Positions 59,810 through 64,000 of a stretch of DNA of 64,000 bases are shown here, one piece after another. Origin of the DNA: Streptomyces massasporeus (GTDB taxonomy: Bacteria > Actinomycetota > Actinomycetes > Streptomycetales > Streptomycetaceae); NCBI RefSeq assembly GCF_014648995.1, contig NZ_BMSE01000015.1, positions 1 through 64,000 of the forward strand, given 5' to 3'. Position numbers and translations under genes: made by a program. Numbering within the stretch: the first letter of the stretch is position 1; each line of letters starts with the position of its first letter. The notes under the pieces are model-generated. The model had not been told where the DNA came from, ran no database searches, and saw only the letters and a program-made list of their open reading frames with translations.

Positions 59810-59842
59810 GGGGCAGTCGACGGGCGGCACGTCGACTGCCCC
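59810..59842 (+). terminator. Terminator of the hydroxylase gene
   Basis: Perfect 13-bp stem GGGGCAGTCGACG (59810-59822) / CGTCGACTGCCCC (59830-59842) with a 7-nt loop, 20 nt after the hydroxylase stop. The rest of the 300-nt gap up to 60087 should contain the cluster promoter, but no consensus stands out. Confidence 0.8.
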
Positions 59843-60087
59843 GGCCGTGGCGGGAGGACGAGTGGATGCCCACGTCACCTGTGCGGGGGAGTGCGGCCGG
59901 CAGGCCGTGACCGCGCGGATCGCCTGATCCGTCCGGGCTCTTCTCGTACCGCCCGCCTCCCGCCCCGTCACTCGCGCACGCCGTCCGAGTCGCGCGAAGT
60001 GCGGGGACGGCCACAGGATCGAGGAACGCCGACGTCGCACGACCGCGACCGGCGCTCACTTTCCCCTCCGCGAAGGAGATGTGCGGG

Positions 60088-61242
60088 ATGACCACCACGT
60101 CCGAACGGGTGGAAGGTTCGCGTGCGCGACAGGCGTCGCACCATGTCTCCCAGTCCGTGTTCGACGGTTCCCGGCTGCGCGTCGTCCTCCTGGTCGACGT
60201 CCACGACGGGGCCCAGCACCAGTTCCTCGAAGCTTACGAACAGTTGTGCAACCAGGTCGCGTCCGTGCCCGGGCACGTCAGCGATCAGCTGTGCCAGTCG
60301 ATCGAGAACCCTTCCCAGTGGCTCATCACCAGCGAGTGGGAGAGTGCCCCGCCCTTCCTGGCCTGGGTCAACAGCGAGGAGCATGTGCGGATGGTGGAGC
60401 CGCTGCACAGCTGCGTCCGCGACACCCGGTCACTGCGCTTCCACGTGGTCCGCGAGACCGGCGGCCCGGCGACGGGCACCGACCAGGCGGCCCGCAGGCT
60501 CCAGACGGCGCCCAGGATCGGTGACGGCGTGATCCGGCACGCGCTCACCTTCACCGTGAAGCCCGGCAGCGAGGAGATCGTCGCCAAGATCCTCGCCGAC
60601 TACGACTCGCCCGAGCCCAAGGTCGACGACACCACGCGCCTGTGCCGCACCTCGCTGTTCATGCACGGCAACCGGGTGGTGCGGGCCGTCGAGGTGCGCG
60701 GCGACCTGCTGGCCGCGCTGCGCCACGTCGCCCGCCAGCCCGAGGTACGGGCCGTCGAAGAGGCCATCAACCCCCATCTGGAGCAGGACCGGGACCTGGG
60801 CGACCCCGAGTCCGCCCGGGTCTTCTTCACCAGGGCAGCCCTGCCGGCCGTCCATCACGTGATGGCGGAGCGCCAGAACCCGCAGGCCGAGCGGTACGCC
60901 CTGTACTACCCGGCACGGCCGGAGCGCGGGATGCAGCTCGCCGAACTCCTGGCCCATCGCGACGAGGCGGCGGACGACCCGCGCAACCCCGTCCTGCGCA
61001 GCACGATCTTCCAGCGCGACGACGTCGTCGTACGGCTGATCGACGTGTACGGCGGACTCGAGGCGGCCGATCCCGGCCACATCCTCGGTCTGTCCGACTC
61101 GGCACAGGTGGCCGAGCTGACGACGCTGCTGGACGAGACCGCGGGCATGGACGTGGTCGCGTCGAAGGACGGCAGCCTCGCGCGTGTGCTCGAACTGGCG
61201 CGCATGGATCTCGTCACCGACCGCCGGTCGCCCGACGCCTGA
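60088..61242 (+). CDS. whiE-ORFI: SchA/CurD-like protein (WhiE ORFI)
   Basis: A 384-aa protein of the SchA/CurD type found in actinobacterial spore-pigment clusters. It has an N-terminal antibiotic-biosynthesis-monooxygenase-like domain (RLRVVLLVDVHDGAQHQFLE, VPGHVSDQLCQS, WESAPPFLAWVNS) and a C-terminal SchA_CurD domain (VIRHALTFTVKPGSEEIVAK and RYALYYPARPERGMQLAELL). The exact step is unproven; it is thought to take part in polyketide tailoring. ATG 60088 has GAAGGAG 9 nt upstream. First gene of the operon; an internal hairpin (61254-61282) follows it. Confidence 0.88.
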   Translation: MTTTSERVEGSRARQASHHVSQSVFDGSRLRVVLLVDVHDGAQHQFLEAYEQLCNQVASVPGHVSDQLCQSIENPSQWLITSEWESAPPFLAWVNSEEHVRMVEPLHSCVRDTRSLRFHVVRETGGPATGTDQAARRLQTAPRIGDGVIRHALTFTVKPGSEEIVAKILADYDSPEPKVDDTTRLCRTSLFMHGNRVVRAVEVRGDLLAALRHVARQPEVRAVEEAINPHLEQDRDLGDPESARVFFTRAALPAVHHVMAERQNPQAERYALYYPARPERGMQLAELLAHRDEAADDPRNPVLRSTIFQRDDVVVRLIDVYGGLEAADPGHILGLSDSAQVAELTTLLDETAGMDVVASKDGSLARVLELARMDLVTDRRSPDA

Positions 61243-61253
61243 TTCGCCATCCG

Positions 61254-61282
61254 GCGGGAGAGGCGGCTGCCGCCTCTCCCGC
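61254..61282 (+). terminator. Hairpin inside the whiE-like operon
   Basis: Perfect 13-bp stem GCGGGAGAGGCGG (61254-61266) / CCGCCTCTCCCGC (61270-61282) with a 3-nt loop, between ORFI and the cupin gene. It may attenuate or process the transcript, or mark a separate downstream transcription unit. Confidence 0.55.
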
Positions 61283-61311
61283 GTTGGTGCAGCACCTCAA
61301 CGGAGGAACCC

Positions 61312-61755
61312 GTGATCACATCCCGTCCCAACATCGTGAGCCTGAGCGACGTCGAGCCCAACCGCCGGCGAGGCGGTGACCTGCGCGCCATGCTCACTCC
61401 GGCCGCGGTGGGCGCCACCAGTGGATTCATGGGCGTGGCCCTCATCGAGCCCGGTGACCGCATCGGTGAGCACTACCACCCGTACTCCGAGGAGTTCGTG
61501 TACGTGGTGTGCGGGCAGCTCGAGGTGGACCTGGACGGAGAGCCGCACCCGCTCCAGCCCGAACAGGGGCTGCTCATCCCCGTCAACATGCGCCACCGTT
61601 TCCGCAACGTCGGCAACGTGGAGGCCCGGTTGGTCTTCCACCTCGGCCCCCTCGCCCCGAGTCCGCCGCTGGGCCACGTGGACACCGAGGCGACCGACGT
61701 CCAGTCCGCAGTGGTGGGAGCGGAGGCGGCCGAACGACGTCAGGTCCGGTCATGA
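61312..61755 (+). CDS. whiE-ORFII: Cupin protein of spore-pigment cluster (WhiE ORFII)
   Basis: A 147-aa single-domain cupin. Metal-binding residues are in GEHYHPYSEEFVYVVCGQLE (two His, Glu) and LIPVNMRHRFRNVG (His), with GHVDTEATDVQSAVVG after the barrel. Conserved in spore-pigment and related type II PKS clusters, where cupins help shape or oxidise the polyketide. GTG 61312 has GGAGGAA 4 nt upstream. Its stop overlaps the ATG of the ketosynthase gene. Confidence 0.9.
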   Translation: MITSRPNIVSLSDVEPNRRRGGDLRAMLTPAAVGATSGFMGVALIEPGDRIGEHYHPYSEEFVYVVCGQLEVDLDGEPHPLQPEQGLLIPVNMRHRFRNVGNVEARLVFHLGPLAPSPPLGHVDTEATDVQSAVVGAEAAERRQVRS

Positions 61756-63020
61756 CGAGGCGAGTGGCGGTCACCGGCATAGGTATCGTCGCTCCCGGCG
61801 GCATAGGCGTGCCGGCGTTCTGGAACCTCCTGGCGGACGGACGCACGGCGACACGGGCCATCACGTTCTTCGACCCGTCCGGTCTGCGCTCGCAGATCGC
61901 CGCCGAGTGCGACTTCGACCCCGCCGCCCACGGTCTGGACGAGCGGGAGACGGAACGCAGCGACCGCTACATCCAGTTCGCCCTCGTCGCGGGAGAAGAG
62001 GCGGTACGGGACTCAGGTCTCGACCTCGACGCCGAGGACCCGTGGCGGGTCGGCGTCTCACTCGGCACGGCGGTCGGCGGCACCACCCGGCTGGAGAACG
62101 ACTACGTCCTGGTCTCCCACCGCGGACAGCGCTGGGACGTGGACCACCGGGAAGCCGGCCCCGACCTGCACCGCGCCTTCACGCCCGGCTCGCTCGCCTC
62201 GACGGTGGCGGAGCGGTTCGGAGCACGCGGCCCGGTGCAGACCGTGTCCACGGGCTGCACCTCGGGGCTCGACGCGGTCGGGTACGCCTTCCACACCGTG
62301 GAGGAGGGCCGCGCCGACATCTGCATCGCCGGCGCCTCGGACTCGCCGATCTCCCCGATCACCATGGCCTGCTTCGACGCGATCAAGGCCACCTCCCCGA
62401 ACAACGACGACCCGGCCCACGCCTCGCGCCCCTTCGACGCCGACCGCAACGGATTCGTCATGGGCGAGGGCGGCGCCGTACTCGTCCTGGAGGAGCTCGA
62501 GCACGCCAGGGCCCGCGGCGCCCACGTGTACTGCGAGCTCGGCGGCTACGCCACCTTCGGCAACGCCTACCACATGACCGGCCTCACCAGCGAGGGCCTG
62601 GAGATGGCCCGCGCCATCGAGGACGCCCTCGACCACGCACGCGTCGACCCCACCGCGATCGACTACGTCAACGCGCACGGCTCGGGCACCAAGCAGAACG
62701 ACCGCCACGAGACCGCAGCGGTCAAACGGGTCCTGGGACCGCACGCCTACCAAACCCCCATGAGTTCCATCAAGTCGATGGTGGGCCACTCCCTGGGCGC
62801 CATCGGAGCGATCGAACTCGTCGCCTGTGTGCTGGCCCTGACCCACCAGGTGGTACCGCCGACCGCGAACTACGAGACCCCCGACCCCGAGTGCGACCTG
62901 GACTACGTCCCCCGCGTGGCCCGCGAGCGCAAGCTCGACAGCGTGCTCTCGGTGGGCAGCGGATTCGGCGGGTTCCAGTCCGCGGTGGTCATGAACCGGC
63001 CGAGGGAGAAGTCACGATGA
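61752..63020 (+). CDS. whiE-ORFIII: Ketosynthase alpha, spore pigment type II PKS (WhiE ORFIII)
   Basis: A 422-aa beta-ketoacyl synthase alpha subunit of a type II PKS. Catalytic Cys169 (VSTGCTSGLDA), His309 (NAHGSGTKQND) and His346 (MVGHSLGAIGA) are intact. With the chain-length factor encoded next it condenses malonyl units on an ACP into the poly-beta-ketone of the grey spore pigment. ATGA overlaps couple it to both neighbours. High similarity in order and content to whiE of S. coelicolor and curamycin/sch clusters places it in the spore-pigment clade rather than an antibiotic clade. Confidence 0.95.
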   Translation: MTRRVAVTGIGIVAPGGIGVPAFWNLLADGRTATRAITFFDPSGLRSQIAAECDFDPAAHGLDERETERSDRYIQFALVAGEEAVRDSGLDLDAEDPWRVGVSLGTAVGGTTRLENDYVLVSHRGQRWDVDHREAGPDLHRAFTPGSLASTVAERFGARGPVQTVSTGCTSGLDAVGYAFHTVEEGRADICIAGASDSPISPITMACFDAIKATSPNNDDPAHASRPFDADRNGFVMGEGGAVLVLEELEHARARGAHVYCELGGYATFGNAYHMTGLTSEGLEMARAIEDALDHARVDPTAIDYVNAHGSGTKQNDRHETAAVKRVLGPHAYQTPMSSIKSMVGHSLGAIGAIELVACVLALTHQVVPPTANYETPDPECDLDYVPRVARERKLDSVLSVGSGFGGFQSAVVMNRPREKSR

Positions 63021-64000
63021 GCGAACCTCGTCCACGGCGCGCGGCCGTCACGGGAATCGGTGTGGTCGCGCCCAACGGATCCAGTACCGAGACCTTCTGG
63101 AAGTCCACCAGGGAGGGCATCAACGTCCTGGACCGCGTCACCCGGGAGGGCTGCGAGCATCTGCCGCTGCGGGTGGCGGGCCAGGTCCGCGACTTCGACC
63201 CGTCGGCGGCGATCGAGGAGCGCTTCCTGGTCCAGACCGACCGGTTCACGCACTTCGCGATGGCCGCGGCCGACCTCGCGCTGGACGACGCCCGGCTCCC
63301 CCGGTCCGTGACCGACGAGGTGCCGTTCTCCGTGGGCGTGGTCACCGCGGCCGGTTCCGGCGGCGGCGAGTTCGGACAGCGCGAGCTCCAGCAGCTGTGG
63401 GGCAAGGGCAGTCGCTTCGTCGGCCCGTACCAGTCCATTGCCTGGTTCTACGCCGCCAGCACCGGCCAGATCTCCATCCGCCGCGGCTTCAAGGGCCCCT
63501 GCTCGGTCGTCGCGGCCGACGAGGCCGGCGGCCTGGACGCCCTCGCCCACGCGGCACGAGCCGTACGGCGCGGCACCGACGTGATCGTGGCCGGCGCGAC
63601 CGAGGCACCGATCGCGCCGTACTCGGTGGTCTGCCAACTCGGCTACGAGGAACTCAGCACGGTCGACGACCCGGCCCGTGCCTACCGCCCGTTCACCTCC
63701 GCGGCCTGCGGGTTCGTGCCCGCCGAGGGTGGAGCCATGGTCGTGGTGGAGACGGAGAGCACGGCTCGGGAACGGGGCGCGCCCGTGCGGGCCCACCTGG
63801 CCGGACACGCGGCGACCTTCACGGGGGCCTCCCGCTGGGAGGAGTCCCGGGAAGGGCTCGCTCAGGCGGTCCGGGGCGCTCTGACGGAGGCCGACTGCGC
63901 CCCCGAGGAGATCGACGTGGTCTTCGCCGACGCCCTCGGCGTACCGCAGGCGGACCGCGCCGAGGCCCTGGCCATCGCCGACGCTCTCGGGGCCCACGGC
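63017..64000 (+). CDS. whiE-ORFIV: Chain-length factor / ketosynthase beta (WhiE ORFIV), partial
   Basis: The first 328 codons of a KS-beta (chain-length factor); the C-terminus is beyond the right edge. It opens AAVTGIGVVAPNGSSTETFW and has the inactive-site region CSVVAADEAGGLDAL. The position of the ketosynthase Cys (169) is Glu169, where most chain-length factors have Gln. It forms a heterodimer with ketosynthase alpha and sets polyketide length. Its ATG overlaps the upstream stop (ATGA). ACP and cyclases should follow off-window. Confidence 0.92.
   Translation, partial: MSEPRPRRAAVTGIGVVAPNGSSTETFWKSTREGINVLDRVTREGCEHLPLRVAGQVRDFDPSAAIEERFLVQTDRFTHFAMAAADLALDDARLPRSVTDEVPFSVGVVTAAGSGGGEFGQRELQQLWGKGSRFVGPYQSIAWFYAASTGQISIRRGFKGPCSVVAADEAGGLDALAHAARAVRRGTDVIVAGATEAPIAPYSVVCQLGYEELSTVDDPARAYRPFTSAACGFVPAEGGAMVVVETESTARERGAPVRAHLAGHAATFTGASRWEESREGLAQAVRGALTEADCAPEEIDVVFADALGVPQADRAEALAIADALGAHG

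Noticed and set aside
1..64000. tRNA, rRNA or CRISPR features
   Set aside because: No cloverleaf-like GGTTCGAATCC-containing segments in a tRNA context and no regularly spaced repeats were found on reading both strands.

Overview
The window is about 72% GC with strong third-position GC bias, SD-led starts mixed with GTG/TTG and apparently leaderless starts, many TetR/MarR/MerR/WYL/LacI regulators, secreted CBM13 hydrolases and a whiE-type spore-pigment locus. All of this points to a chromosomal region of a Streptomyces species. No rRNA, tRNA or CRISPR array was seen.

Layout. 1-5.5 kb (minus): a ribbon-helix-helix (HicB-like) gene, a DUF4097 gene and a truncated DrrA-type ABC ATPase in one probable operon, then small genes including a variant Fic protein and a membrane-anchored Mrr-like nuclease. 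5.6-15.9 kb: a HAD phosphatase, then several regulator/enzyme pairs with visible palindromes: an FAD oxidase (alkyl-DHAP synthase-like) with TetR, an alpha/beta hydrolase with TetR, and an epoxide hydrolase with a CGNR regulator. Two secreted proteins and a methyltransferase lie between them. 15.9-17.2 kb: a frameshifted coaD remnant beside an IS5-type transposase. 17.2-33.3 kb: mostly single metabolic or hypothetical genes (WYL regulator/RidA, DUF488, SDR with TetR, dienelactone hydrolase with MarR, RNA ligase-like, RibD-like reductase, a broken barstar-family gene, VOC, peptidase E, DUF3626, secreted proteins).

33.5-43.8 kb is a self-contained carbohydrate locus. It holds a 1217-aa secreted clan GH-A glycosidase with LamG, Ig-like and CBM-like modules, a divergent LacI regulator, a sugar ABC importer without its own ATPase, and a GH63-like intracellular hydrolase. 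Four copies of an AACCGGTT-centred palindrome sit in the glycosidase-LacI intergenic region, two of them at the predicted start sites of the divergent promoters. The inferred logic is extracellular cleavage, uptake and cytoplasmic trimming of an unidentified glycan.

43.9-47 kb groups a polyphosphate kinase 2, a divergent phosphofructokinase with the Asp104/Lys124 signature of pyrophosphate-dependent enzymes, and a universal stress protein, suggesting alternative phosphate-energy metabolism. 47-49.4 kb is a drrAB-merR operon. 49.6-51.8 kb holds a PNPOx-fold protein, a reductase and a membrane protein. 51.9-56.9 kb holds three consecutive secreted CBM13 (ricin-lectin) proteins, including a GH18 chitinase-like enzyme, probably one transcription unit. 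57-57.9 kb is an ATP-grasp-like gene. From 58.1 kb to the right edge runs the spore-pigment (whiE-like) cluster: FAD hydroxylase, SchA/CurD protein, cupin, ketosynthase alpha and a truncated chain-length factor.
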